21,214 nucleotides of DNA from RGIG5612 sp963591145. GTDB taxonomy: Bacteria > Bacillota > Clostridia > Lachnospirales > Lachnospiraceae. The position numbers were made by a program, and so were the translations under genes. Below, piece after piece: positions 7,765 to 15,631 of this stretch (positions are counted from its first letter, which is position 1; each line of letters opens with the position of its first letter). The notes under the pieces are model-generated. The model did not search any database and was not told where the DNA came from. It was given only the letters and a program-made list of their open reading frames with translations. Location: positions 1 to 21,214 of the forward strand of contig CAVARE010000030.1 in NCBI GenBank assembly GCA_963591145.1, read 5' to 3'.

Positions 7765-9771
7765 ATGACATTTCAGGAATATAATGAATTAAAGTCCGTA
7801 ATAGATTATCATATGGACAGGTATTATAACCAGGATGCTCCCGAGATCAGCGACTATGAATATGATCAGCTTATGATCAGGCTGAAGGAAGCTGAGAAGG
7901 AGCACCCTGAGTGGATCACGCCCGATTCACCGTCACAGAAAATAGGTGGAACAGCCAAAAGAGAAGCCGGAGTCAAGGTAGTTCATGACGTACCTATGCT
8001 TTCAATAGAAGATGTATTTACCAAGGAAGACGTGATAGCATGGGTGAATAAAGTTCACGAGCTGCATCCTGATTGCACATTTTCGGTAGAGACTAAGATA
8101 GACGGACTCTCGGCGACTCTCAGGTATTCGCAGAAGGAAGACGGGAAGATGTATCTGGATCTGTGTGAAACCCGGGGAGATGGCATGACAGGGGAGGATG
8201 TAACGGCGAATGCTCTGGCAATCCCTGATGTCAAGAAGAAGATAGACCTTCCATATGAGTCAATGCAGCTGCGTGGCGAGGTCTATATGAGCCATGAAGA
8301 CTTCGAACGCTTCAATAAGGCGCAGGAGGATGCAGGCAGGAAACCTGCGGCAAATCCTCGCAATCTGGCAGCAGGTACCTTGAGACAATTAGATGCATCT
8401 ATTACTAAGGAACGGGGCCTTAAGATGTTTATCTTTAATGTGCAGCAAGGTCCTGCAGAACTTACCACCAGCCACATAGAGGCACTTGATATATTAAGCC
8501 GCAAGAAGATCCCCGTCGTACAGCATAAGAAATGCACAACACCTGAGGAGGTTATTGCTGCCATTGACGAGATCGGCGAGATGAGAGGCGAGCTTGCGTA
8601 TGACATTGACGGCGCCGTGGTTAAGATCAATGAAATCAGGTACAGAAATGATTTCCCGGCGGGCAGTAAATATTCCAGCGGCCATATCGCTTATAAATAT
8701 CCGCCTGAAGAGAAAATCGTGGTGATCGATGATATTATTGTAGACGTGGGACGAACGGGTAAGCTTACATTTACCGGAGTATTTCATGACAGAGAGACAG
8801 GTAAACCGGCAAGGCTCTGCGGCACTAGTGTATCCAGGGCGACCCTTCATAATCAGGACTACATTAATGAAATGAAGGTTGGAATCGGAGGCGCTTATAA
8901 GCTCTATAAGAGCGGCGAGATCATTCCTAAATTAAACGGCTGCGTGGAAGAGCCGCCTCAGATATTCAAGGCTCCTTCTGTCTGCCCTATATGCGGCTCG
9001 CATCTGATACGTGAGGAAGATACGGCAGACATCAGATGCGTTAATCCAAACTGTGGGGCGCAGGTCTCCAGAACAATCGCATATTTTGCATCCATTAGCT
9101 GCATGAATATCATGGGGCTGGGAGAGACCATAGTAGATGCTCTGGTAAATGAAGGATATCTTAAAAATTATGCCGATATATATAAATTGAAGGATCACAG
9201 AGACGAGCTGATCGAAAAGGGTATAATCGGTAAGGAAAAGAATACAGATAAAATCCTTGCGGCTATTGAGAAGTCTAAGGCTAATGACGCGGCGAAGGTG
9301 CTCACAGGCCTTGCCATCAGAAATGTCGGTAAGCAGACAGCTAAGGATATAATGAAGCATTTCAGCAGCATAGAAGAGCTTGCAAATGCCACTGAAGCAG
9401 AGCTTACTGCCATTAATGACATAGGAGCTACAACAGCTCACTGCATCACGGAATTCTTCTCAAATGAAGAAAACAGACGGGTTGTCGCTGAGCTGGCGGA
9501 TGCAGGCGTTAACATGAAAGCAGAGGATAATGCCGCGGTTTCTGATAAATTGGCCGGTCTTACAATAGTTGTTACAGGTACACTGCCTACACTTGGCCGT
9601 AAGGAAGCAACCGAGTTAATAGAGAAAAATGGCGGCAAATGCACAGGCAGTGTCAGCAAAAAGACATCACTGGTAGTTGCCGGCGAGGAAGCAGGATCTA
9701 AGCTCACCAAAGCCAATGAATTGGGCATAAAAGTCATTGATGAGGGTCAGCTGCTTGATATGCTCAGATAG
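7765..9771 (+). CDS. ligA: NAD-dependent DNA ligase
   Basis: Seals nicks in duplex DNA during replication and repair using NAD+. At 668 residues it has the standard bacterial length and domain order: N-terminal Ia domain (about 1-70), adenylation domain with the active-site lysine in ETKIDG (Lys111), OB fold, a four-cysteine zinc finger near residues 407-430 (CPICGSH ... CVNPNCG), helix-hairpin-helix repeats (about 435-580) and a C-terminal BRCT domain from about residue 592 (LAGLTIVVTGTLPTLGRKEA). No key residue is missing. The start codon is 1 nt after the rluF stop. It is the last gene of the tight MATE-to-ligA run; metA begins 35 nt later. Confidence 0.98.
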   Translation: MTFQEYNELKSVIDYHMDRYYNQDAPEISDYEYDQLMIRLKEAEKEHPEWITPDSPSQKIGGTAKREAGVKVVHDVPMLSIEDVFTKEDVIAWVNKVHELHPDCTFSVETKIDGLSATLRYSQKEDGKMYLDLCETRGDGMTGEDVTANALAIPDVKKKIDLPYESMQLRGEVYMSHEDFERFNKAQEDAGRKPAANPRNLAAGTLRQLDASITKERGLKMFIFNVQQGPAELTTSHIEALDILSRKKIPVVQHKKCTTPEEVIAAIDEIGEMRGELAYDIDGAVVKINEIRYRNDFPAGSKYSSGHIAYKYPPEEKIVVIDDIIVDVGRTGKLTFTGVFHDRETGKPARLCGTSVSRATLHNQDYINEMKVGIGGAYKLYKSGEIIPKLNGCVEEPPQIFKAPSVCPICGSHLIREEDTADIRCVNPNCGAQVSRTIAYFASISCMNIMGLGETIVDALVNEGYLKNYADIYKLKDHRDELIEKGIIGKEKNTDKILAAIEKSKANDAAKVLTGLAIRNVGKQTAKDIMKHFSSIEELANATEAELTAINDIGATTAHCITEFFSNEENRRVVAELADAGVNMKAEDNAAVSDKLAGLTIVVTGTLPTLGRKEATELIEKNGGKCTGSVSKKTSLVVAGEEAGSKLTKANELGIKVIDEGQLLDMLR

Positions 9772-9806
9772 ATATTGCTTTATTAAAAATTCTAAGGGGG
9801 TCACTA

Positions 9807-10715
9807 ATGCCAATTAAAGTTCAAAGTGATCTGCCTGCTAAGGCAGTCATCGAAAAAGAAAACATATTCATTATGGATGAGAACAGGGCCATCAGTCAGG
9901 ACATACGTCCACTTGAGATCGTTCTGGTTAACCTCATGCCATTAAAGGAAGATACTGAGATCCAGATGTTAAGAAGTCTGTCTAATACACCGCTTCAGGT
10001 TAATCTTATGTTTGTTGCACCGCATCATGTCAGCAAGAATACGCCTCTGTCCCATCTGAATCAGTTCTATCATAAGTTCGAGGATATTAAGGACAGAAAA
10101 TTCGACGGCCTTATCATAACCGGAGCGCCGGTTGAGATGATGGATTTCGAAGAGGTGGATTTCTGGAATGAGATCGTCAGCATAATGGATTGGTCGGAGA
10201 CCCATGTTACATCCACCATTTTCCTGTGCTGGGCAGCTCAGGCAGCGCTCTATCATTTCTACGGAATGAAGAAGAGGATACTGGATAAGAAGATCTCAGG
10301 AATCTATGAGCATAAGGTGCATAATAGAAAGACGCCGCTTATAAGAGGCTTCGATGATGTATTCTGTGCACCGCATTCACGAAATACCGAGATCAGCGCA
10401 CGGGATATAGCCAAGTGCAAGGATGTAACAGTTCTGGCGGATTCCGATGAGGTGGGGGTATTTTTGTCCATCGCCGAGGATGGTAAGAAGATATTTGTCA
10501 TGGGACATCCTGAATATGACAGAAATACACTGGACAATGAATATAAGAGGGATATGAAGAAGGGCTTAAATCCAGCTATTCCGGCCAATTATTATCCGGA
10601 TGATAATCCTGAGAACAAGCCGCTTCTTACATGGCGTGCACATGCTAATACATTTTATACCAACTGGCTGAACTATTATGTATATCAGGCAACGCCATAT
10701 GATCTGGAAAAATAA
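9807..10715 (+). CDS. metA: Homoserine O-acetyltransferase (MetA family)
   Basis: Activates homoserine for methionine synthesis by acylating its hydroxyl. The 302-residue protein has the MetA glutamine-amidotransferase-like fold: catalytic Cys141 in FLCWAAQAA, and His234 and Glu236 in VMGHPEYDRN. The acyl-specificity position is Glu110 in GLIITGAPVE. In the family, Glu here goes with acetyl-CoA use (as reported for Bacillus cereus MetA) and Gly with succinyl-CoA use (E. coli), so acetyltransferase is the better name even though the sequence is often labelled homoserine O-succinyltransferase. The start is fixed by AAGGGGG upstream of the ATG. No S-box or T-box fits in the 35-nt gap after ligA, and no clear terminator follows the stop. 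Confidence 0.95.
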   Translation: MPIKVQSDLPAKAVIEKENIFIMDENRAISQDIRPLEIVLVNLMPLKEDTEIQMLRSLSNTPLQVNLMFVAPHHVSKNTPLSHLNQFYHKFEDIKDRKFDGLIITGAPVEMMDFEEVDFWNEIVSIMDWSETHVTSTIFLCWAAQAALYHFYGMKKRILDKKISGIYEHKVHNRKTPLIRGFDDVFCAPHSRNTEISARDIAKCKDVTVLADSDEVGVFLSIAEDGKKIFVMGHPEYDRNTLDNEYKRDMKKGLNPAIPANYYPDDNPENKPLLTWRAHANTFYTNWLNYYVYQATPYDLEK

Positions 10716-10734
10716 AAAAATATTTAAAAACAGC

Positions 10735-10763
10735 TTGTTAAAAACGGGCAAATGATGGATACT
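10735..10763 (+). promoter_or_regulatory. Promoter of guaB
   Basis: TTGTTA (10735-10740), a 17-nt spacer and GATACT (10758-10763). Each box matches four or more consensus positions. It starts 20 nt after the metA stop and would give a leader of about 145 nt before guaB. Confidence 0.5.
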
Positions 10764-10775
10764 TGTTTTAATACT

Positions 10776-10887
10776 CCGATGCTGATCTATCACGGTTGAT
10801 ACGGCATCGGAATGGCAGACAATATAACACCAATGTATTAATCTGGGCGTCAGCGACACGGCCTGTGTCAAGTCTGCCGCCTGAGAC
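10776..10887 (+). promoter_or_regulatory. Structured 5' leader of guaB
   Basis: Two strong folded units fill the leader. First, ccgatgc (10776-10782) pairs with gcatcgg (10804-10810) around an inner tatca/tgata helix (10788-10792, 10797-10801) with a CGGT loop. Second, ggcagac (10814-10820) pairs with gtctgcc (10872-10878), enclosing gacac/gtgtc (10855-10859, 10865-10869). The right strand of the second helix can instead pair downstream (gtct 10872-10875 with agac 10884-10887), giving two exclusive folds close to the ribosome binding site at 10903-10909. No known riboswitch consensus fits, so a regulatory role is an inference from architecture and from its place before the GMP-committing gene. 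Confidence 0.5.
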
Positions 10888-10914
10888 TTTAATCGTATCT
10901 ACAGGGAGGATATA

Positions 10915-12420
10915 ATGGCAACATATATTGATGAACCTTCACGTACCTTTAATGAGTACCTCTTGATTCCGGGATATTCTTCAGCTGAATGTATTCCGAA
11001 GAATGTTTCACTTAAGACACCGCTTGTAAAATACAAAAAAGGCGAGCAGCCTGCAATCACTATGAACATTCCGCTGGTATCAGCCATCATGCAGGCAGTT
11101 TCTGGAGACAGACTGGCTGTCGCACTTGCAACAGAAGGCGGTGTTTCTTTTATTTATGGCTCACAGTCTATCGAAGACGAGGCTGCCATGGTCAAGAAGG
11201 CTAAAACCCATAGAGCAGGATTTGTAGAGAGTGATTCTAATCTGTCACCAGAGAATACTTTGGCTGACGTTATCGCACTTACTGCTAAGACAGGTCATTC
11301 AACTATCGCTATAACAGCGGATGGAACACCTGATGGCAAGCTCGTGGGCATCGTAACCAGCAGAGATTACAGAGTCAGCCGTATGAGCACAGATATCAAG
11401 GTTAAGGAGTTTATGACCCCATTTGATAAGCTTATTACAGCACCTGAGAGCACGACTCTTAAGGAGGCCAATGATATTATCTGGGATCACAAGCTCAATT
11501 CACTTCCTATCATAAATGATGAGGGACAGCTGCGTTACATGGTATTTAGAAAGGACTATGATACCCATAAGCAGAATCCGAATGAACTTCTGGATGCTCA
11601 GAAACGTTATGTAGTCGGTGCCGGCATCAATACCAGAGATTATGCAGAACGTGTTCCGGCACTTCTGGAAGCAGGAGCAGATGTTCTCTGTATTGATTCG
11701 TCAGAGGGATTTTCAGCATGGCAGGAGCAGACGCTTAAGTGGATCAGAGATAATTATGGTGATTCAGTTAAGGTCGGTGCAGGTAACGTTGTAGATGCAG
11801 ACGGATTCAGATTCCTGGCAGACTGCGGCGCAGACTTCGTTAAGGTCGGCATCGGCGGCGGTTCTATCTGCATTACTCGTGAAACTAAGGGCATAGGACG
11901 CGGACAGGCCAGCGCACTTATTGATGTATGCGAGGCCAGAAATAAATATTATGAGGAAACAGGTGTTTATGTTCCTATTTGCTCAGACGGCGGAATCGTA
12001 TATGATCATCACATGACACTGGCATTGGCTATGGGCGCAGATTTCATGATGCTGGGCAGATATTTTGCCAGATTTGACGAGAGCCCGTCTAACAAGGTCA
12101 GTCTGAATGGTACTTACTACAAAGAGTATTGGGGCGAGGGCTCAGCAAGAGCCAGAAACTGGCAGAGATATGACCTGGGCGGAGATGCTAAGCTCTCATT
12201 CGTTGAAGGCGTTGATTCATATGTTCCATATGCAGGAACACTTAAGGATAATGTAGCACTGTCACTTAATAAGGTCAGATCTACGATGTGCAACTGCGGC
12301 GCATTATCAATTCCTGAACTGCAGAAGAAGGCTAAGCTTACATTGGTTTCAGCCACAAGTATTGTCGAGGGCGGAGCTCACGACGTAATTCAAAAAGATA
12401 CCAATCAGTCGAATAAGTAG
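10915..12420 (+). CDS. guaB: IMP dehydrogenase, Tritrichomonas foetus-like type
   Basis: Oxidises IMP to XMP with NAD+, the committed step to GMP. The 501-residue protein has a (beta/alpha)8 barrel interrupted by a CBS pair (about residues 100-220). The catalytic Cys319 is in GIGGGSICITRE and the flap Arg418-Tyr419 in RARNWQRY. The sequence closely resembles, from memory, the protozoan T. foetus enzyme rather than the usual bacterial GuaB: GIGGGSICITRE in place of the more usual GIGPGSICTTR, the same numbers for Cys319, Arg418 and Tyr419, Lys310 and Glu431 at the positions linked to mycophenolic acid insensitivity, and the C-terminal STMCNCGAL and EGGAHDVI stretches. GGGAGG precedes the ATG. 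It is transcribed from its own promoter with a folded leader. Confidence 0.95.
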   Translation: MATYIDEPSRTFNEYLLIPGYSSAECIPKNVSLKTPLVKYKKGEQPAITMNIPLVSAIMQAVSGDRLAVALATEGGVSFIYGSQSIEDEAAMVKKAKTHRAGFVESDSNLSPENTLADVIALTAKTGHSTIAITADGTPDGKLVGIVTSRDYRVSRMSTDIKVKEFMTPFDKLITAPESTTLKEANDIIWDHKLNSLPIINDEGQLRYMVFRKDYDTHKQNPNELLDAQKRYVVGAGINTRDYAERVPALLEAGADVLCIDSSEGFSAWQEQTLKWIRDNYGDSVKVGAGNVVDADGFRFLADCGADFVKVGIGGGSICITRETKGIGRGQASALIDVCEARNKYYEETGVYVPICSDGGIVYDHHMTLALAMGADFMMLGRYFARFDESPSNKVSLNGTYYKEYWGEGSARARNWQRYDLGGDAKLSFVEGVDSYVPYAGTLKDNVALSLNKVRSTMCNCGALSIPELQKKAKLTLVSATSIVEGGAHDVIQKDTNQSNK

Positions 12421-12423
12421 TAT

Positions 12424-12452
12424 TTGACTTTTTGCACAACAGCAATTACAAT
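12424..12452 (+). promoter_or_regulatory. Promoter of rny
   Basis: TTGACT (12424-12429), a 17-nt spacer and TACAAT (12447-12452) form one of the best sigma-A-like promoters in the window. It starts 4 nt after the guaB stop, and no terminator separates the two genes, so rny may be read both from here and through from guaB. Confidence 0.7.
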
Positions 12453-12466
12453 TAGTAGTTGTAATT
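12444..12466. repeat. Operator-like inverted repeat over the rny -10 box
   Basis: aattacaa (12444-12451) and ttgtaatt (12459-12466) are perfect 8-bp inverted repeats with a 7-nt spacer. They cover the -10 box and the expected transcription start. This could be a repressor site or, if the start is upstream of it, a 5'-end hairpin that stabilises the mRNA. Confidence 0.45.
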
Positions 12467-12510
12467 TGTACAATGAAAACTAAATATTGAAATAAGGAGG
12501 TGCTCCTCGT

Positions 12511-14064
12511 ATGCCGATTTGGTTAGCTATCATTATAGCTGTAGTTACATTCTGCATAGGAGCTGTCATTTTCTGGACCATTTCAAAGAATGCCACTATT
12601 AAAGAGTATAATACCAAGGTTGGTAATGCCGAAGATAGAGCAAGAGCTATTATTGATGACGCCTTAAAGACGGCTGAAGCTAAAAAAAGAGAGGCTTCGC
12701 TTGAGATCAAGGAAGAGTCTATTAAGGCCAAGAATGAATTGGAAAAAGAAACAAGAGACAGAAGGAATGAATTACAGAAGTACGAGAAGAGAGTTCTTCA
12801 GAAGGAGGAAACTGTAGATAAGAAGAGTGATAAGCTCGACAAACTGCAGAATACTCTGACTCAGAAGGAAGCTGCGCTCGATAAAGAGCGTGAGGAACTC
12901 AAAAATGTTACCGAAGAGCGAAAACAGGAACTGGAAAGAATATCTGGTCTCACCTCCGAGCAGGCTAAAGAATTATTGTTTAAGAGTGTGGAAGAGGATG
13001 TCAAGATTGATATCGCTCGAATGATCAAGGAACAGGAGGCTAGAGCTAAGGAAGAAGCAGACAACAAGGCTAAAGAATTCGTTGTCAACGCTATCCAGCG
13101 TTCAGCCGTAGATCATGTTTCAGAATCAACTGTATCAGTCGTTCAGTTGCCAAATGACGAGATGAAGGGTCGTATCATCGGTCGAGAGGGAAGAAATATT
13201 CGTGCCCTTGAGACATTAACAGGTGTTGATCTGATCATCGATGATACACCGGAAGCTGTTATTCTGTCAGGATTCGATCCTGTCAGACGAGAGGTTGCAA
13301 GAATTGCCCTCGAGAAGCTGATAGTGGACGGACGTATTCATCCAGCCAGAATTGAAGAGGCTGTAGAAAAGGCACAGAAGGAAGTAGACAAGATTATCAA
13401 GGAAGCTGGTGAAGCAGCTATACTTGAGGTTGGTGTTCATAGCCTTCATCCGGAGCTTATCAAGCTTCTGGGTAGAATGAAGTACCGTACCAGTTACGGA
13501 CAGAATGCACTTAAGCATTCAATTGAGGTTGCATTGCTGTCAGGTCTCCTGGCTGGAGAACTGGGCTGCGATGTCAGATTGGCCAAGCGTGCAGGATTGC
13601 TGCATGATATCGGCAAATCAATCGACCACGAGATTGAAGGATCACATATTCAGATTGGTGTTGACCTGTGTAAGAAATACAAGGAAAATGCGACAGTTAT
13701 CAATGCTGTTGCTGCACACCATGGCGATGTTGAACCTGAAACACTTATCGCTTGCATCGTTCAGGCGGCTGACGCTATAAGCGCTGCACGTCCGGGTGCA
13801 AGAAGAGAAAACTTAGATACATACACTAACAGACTTAAACAATTAGAAGACATTTGCAACGAATACAAGGGAGTTGAGAAGTCCTTCGCAATTCAAGCCG
13901 GCCGTGAGGTCAGAGTTATGGTTGTACCGGAGAAGGTATCAGATGCTGATATGGTTCTGATGGGTCATGATATCTGCAAGCAGATTGAAGATGAACTCGA
14001 ATATCCGGGACAGATTAAGGTGAATATTATTCGTGAATCAAGAGTCACGAATTACGCTAAATAG
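12511..14064 (+). CDS. rny: Ribonuclease Y
   Basis: Membrane-anchored endoribonuclease that starts mRNA decay in many Bacillota. The 517-residue protein has the full family layout: one N-terminal membrane helix (residues 3-23), a long charged coiled coil (about 30-190), a KH RNA-binding domain (about 205-270, with GRIIGREGRNIRALE), and an HD domain with the metal-binding His365-Asp366 in LLHDIGKSIDHE, followed by AAHHGD. TAAGGAGG precedes the ATG. It has its own promoter with an inverted repeat and ends at a strong hairpin terminator shared with the convergent MFS gene. Confidence 0.97.
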   Translation: MPIWLAIIIAVVTFCIGAVIFWTISKNATIKEYNTKVGNAEDRARAIIDDALKTAEAKKREASLEIKEESIKAKNELEKETRDRRNELQKYEKRVLQKEETVDKKSDKLDKLQNTLTQKEAALDKEREELKNVTEERKQELERISGLTSEQAKELLFKSVEEDVKIDIARMIKEQEARAKEEADNKAKEFVVNAIQRSAVDHVSESTVSVVQLPNDEMKGRIIGREGRNIRALETLTGVDLIIDDTPEAVILSGFDPVRREVARIALEKLIVDGRIHPARIEEAVEKAQKEVDKIIKEAGEAAILEVGVHSLHPELIKLLGRMKYRTSYGQNALKHSIEVALLSGLLAGELGCDVRLAKRAGLLHDIGKSIDHEIEGSHIQIGVDLCKKYKENATVINAVAAHHGDVEPETLIACIVQAADAISAARPGARRENLDTYTNRLKQLEDICNEYKGVEKSFAIQAGREVRVMVVPEKVSDADMVLMGHDICKQIEDELEYPGQIKVNIIRESRVTNYAK

Positions 14065-14080
14065 TAACTTAAAAATTAAG

Positions 14081-14116
14081 AAAGCTGCTGCACAAGAGAT
14101 TGTGCGGCAGCTTTTC
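14081..14116. terminator. Bidirectional intrinsic terminator after rny
   Basis: aagctgctgcacaa (14082-14095) pairs with 14100-14113 through about 14 bp including one G-T pair, closed by a GAGA tetraloop. T-rich sequence follows and an A-rich tract precedes. It serves rny (+) and the convergent MFS gene (-). Confidence 0.9.
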
Positions 14117-14148
14117 TTTATAAAAATTCCAAGAAAATATGCTTATAC

Positions 14149-15396
14149 TTATTCGTACTTCTTAGGCTTAATGAATGCAATAAGGATGATTGCGGCTACT
14201 GAGCAAGCCAGAAATACGTAATATGCTGTATTGATATTTGCCACACCGACCAGACCGATTACAACGAATGCTGTAGAACGTACTGCTGTGTTGATTGGAG
14301 CGATGATACGGTTAGCTTGGATAAATCCGAATCTGCCGAAGCATGTGCCAATGATTGATGGGATGAGGTTACCGATACCGCCGATACCGAATCCTACGAA
14401 GAAGGTTACGAGGTAGAGCATAACCATCGAACCGTTCTGAAAGATCATGAGAAGAAGCGCCACTACATACCATGCGGCATAGATAAGTGATGCTGTCTTG
14501 GTGCCGAATTTCTGGTCGAGAAGTCCCCAGATGTAGCTTCCGATGATACCAACAATAGCAGCAACTGTGAGCATTGTGATGGCCAGGCTTGACTCAATGC
14601 CTACCATGCATAGTTTTGTGACGAAGTTAGACACAAGACCGAGGGTTGTCATCCATAAGAAACCATGACCGAATCCGATGAGCCATGTGTTCTTGTCTTT
14701 AGCGATAACCTTCAATGTCATCTTAGCTGCAACAGCTTCCTGCTGCTTCATTAATTTTTCAGCTTCTTCATGATTGATTGGTTCGTTATCAGGTGTTGCA
14801 CCAACTTCCTCAGGTGTGTTCTTGGCCCAGAAGATTGATACACCGGCGAATACGAAGCATACGATACCGATGATGATATAGGCTGTCTGAGGATTACCAA
14901 TTGCGCTCAGGATGAGAACGATGGTTGCTGTGCAGATAGGAAGACCCATAGAAGCCCAGCCCAGAGCCAGACCCTTCTTATGAGGAAACCAGATGTTCAT
15001 AATGTTATTAGGAACAACGTTAAGCTGGATATTACCTGCAACGAATGTTAACAGAACTATCATAATAAGGAATACAGTCATATTCGTTGTAAGTGCAAAT
15101 ATGATACAGACAATGCCGCAGATGATGTTTCCGAATACTGCCATGAAGCGGCTTCCCTTCTTAGCAGCCATAATACTGAATACGATAGCAGCAACGACGC
15201 TGATCCAGCCGCCGATACCCGACATGGTATTACATAAGTTGACAAAATTGTCACCCCAGCCTCTTAATGAGGCAAATGCACTTGGAAACCAGTTCAGTGT
15301 GTCAGTAGACAGTACTGCAGCGATGTAGTAGCTGATGGCGCAGTAGATGATCATCGACCATCCCCATTTGCCAAAATTACTTTTGGTATTATTCAT
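14149..15396 (-). CDS. MFS transporter next to the LysR/PhlG-like cassette
   Basis: A 415-residue major facilitator with about twelve hydrophobic helices and a charged central loop (about residues 200-235, NHEEAEKLMKQQEAVAAK). Its WFPHKKGLALGWASMG segment after helix 4 resembles the MFS motif region of oxalate/formate-antiporter-like and other carboxylate-type transporters. AGGAGGG lies 6 nt before the ATG on the minus strand. It diverges from the LysR gene at 15632 across a palindrome-rich gap, the usual layout for a LysR-controlled target. The third gene of the group is a PhlG/phloretin-hydrolase-like enzyme, so a natural role is uptake of an aromatic or polyphenolic compound or export of its products. 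The substrate is inference only. Confidence 0.88.
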   Translation of the reverse strand: MNNTKSNFGKWGWSMIIYCAISYYIAAVLSTDTLNWFPSAFASLRGWGDNFVNLCNTMSGIGGWISVVAAIVFSIMAAKKGSRFMAVFGNIICGIVCIIFALTTNMTVFLIMIVLLTFVAGNIQLNVVPNNIMNIWFPHKKGLALGWASMGLPICTATIVLILSAIGNPQTAYIIIGIVCFVFAGVSIFWAKNTPEEVGATPDNEPINHEEAEKLMKQQEAVAAKMTLKVIAKDKNTWLIGFGHGFLWMTTLGLVSNFVTKLCMVGIESSLAITMLTVAAIVGIIGSYIWGLLDQKFGTKTASLIYAAWYVVALLLMIFQNGSMVMLYLVTFFVGFGIGGIGNLIPSIIGTCFGRFGFIQANRIIAPINTAVRSTAFVVIGLVGVANINTAYYVFLACSVAAIILIAFIKPKKYE

Positions 15397-15441
15397 AACA
15401 AACCCTCCTATAATAAGTAAGATATAAGTAAGTATTATTTG

Positions 15442-15486
15442 TCAGAGTATGGATTGCATAAATTTGATTTTTTTATGCAACTCTGA
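15442..15486. repeat. Nested inverted repeats in the MFS/LysR divergent gap
   Basis: ttgcataaa (15454-15462) and tttatgcaa (15472-15480) are perfect 9-bp inverted repeats. They are framed by tcagag (15442-15447) and ctctga (15481-15486). The site lies 45-90 nt upstream of the MFS start codon. It is a candidate LysR-type binding region (T-N11-A-like dyads are typical for that family) or a hairpin in the MFS 5' leader. I could not place the MFS promoter with confidence. Confidence 0.45.
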
Positions 15487-15550
15487 GAAATTACGGGCGT
15501 ATTATAATTTATTTTTCTAAAAGCCGTCCAATGAATGTATGGGATATAAT

Positions 15551-15583
15551 TATTCCATCAGGGAATAAATCCATTTGCAAATG
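15551..15583. repeat. Second palindrome cluster upstream of the LysR gene
   Basis: tattcc/ggaata (15551-15556 and 15562-15567) is a 6-bp inverted repeat with a 5-nt loop, and catttgcaaatg (15572-15583) is a perfect 12-bp palindrome. A TATAAT box (15545-15550) lies just upstream without a good -35 partner. These lie 50-80 nt before the LysR start and could be autoregulatory binding sites. Confidence 0.35.
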
Positions 15584-15631
15584 TTCATGCCTGAATATAT
15601 AATTATGCGGTCGAAATCAGGAGGATGAAGA

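Noticed and set aside
8932..9441. 169-codon minus-strand frame inside ligA
   Set aside because: It lies antisense to the zinc-finger and helix-hairpin-helix part of LigA, with no ribosome binding site or recognisable domain.
10841..10887. ZTP (pfl) riboswitch before guaB
   Set aside because: GGGCG and CCGCCTGAG resemble parts of the ZTP consensus, but the conserved GGGAGCGA-type segment and the exact CCGCCTGGGCA end are missing.
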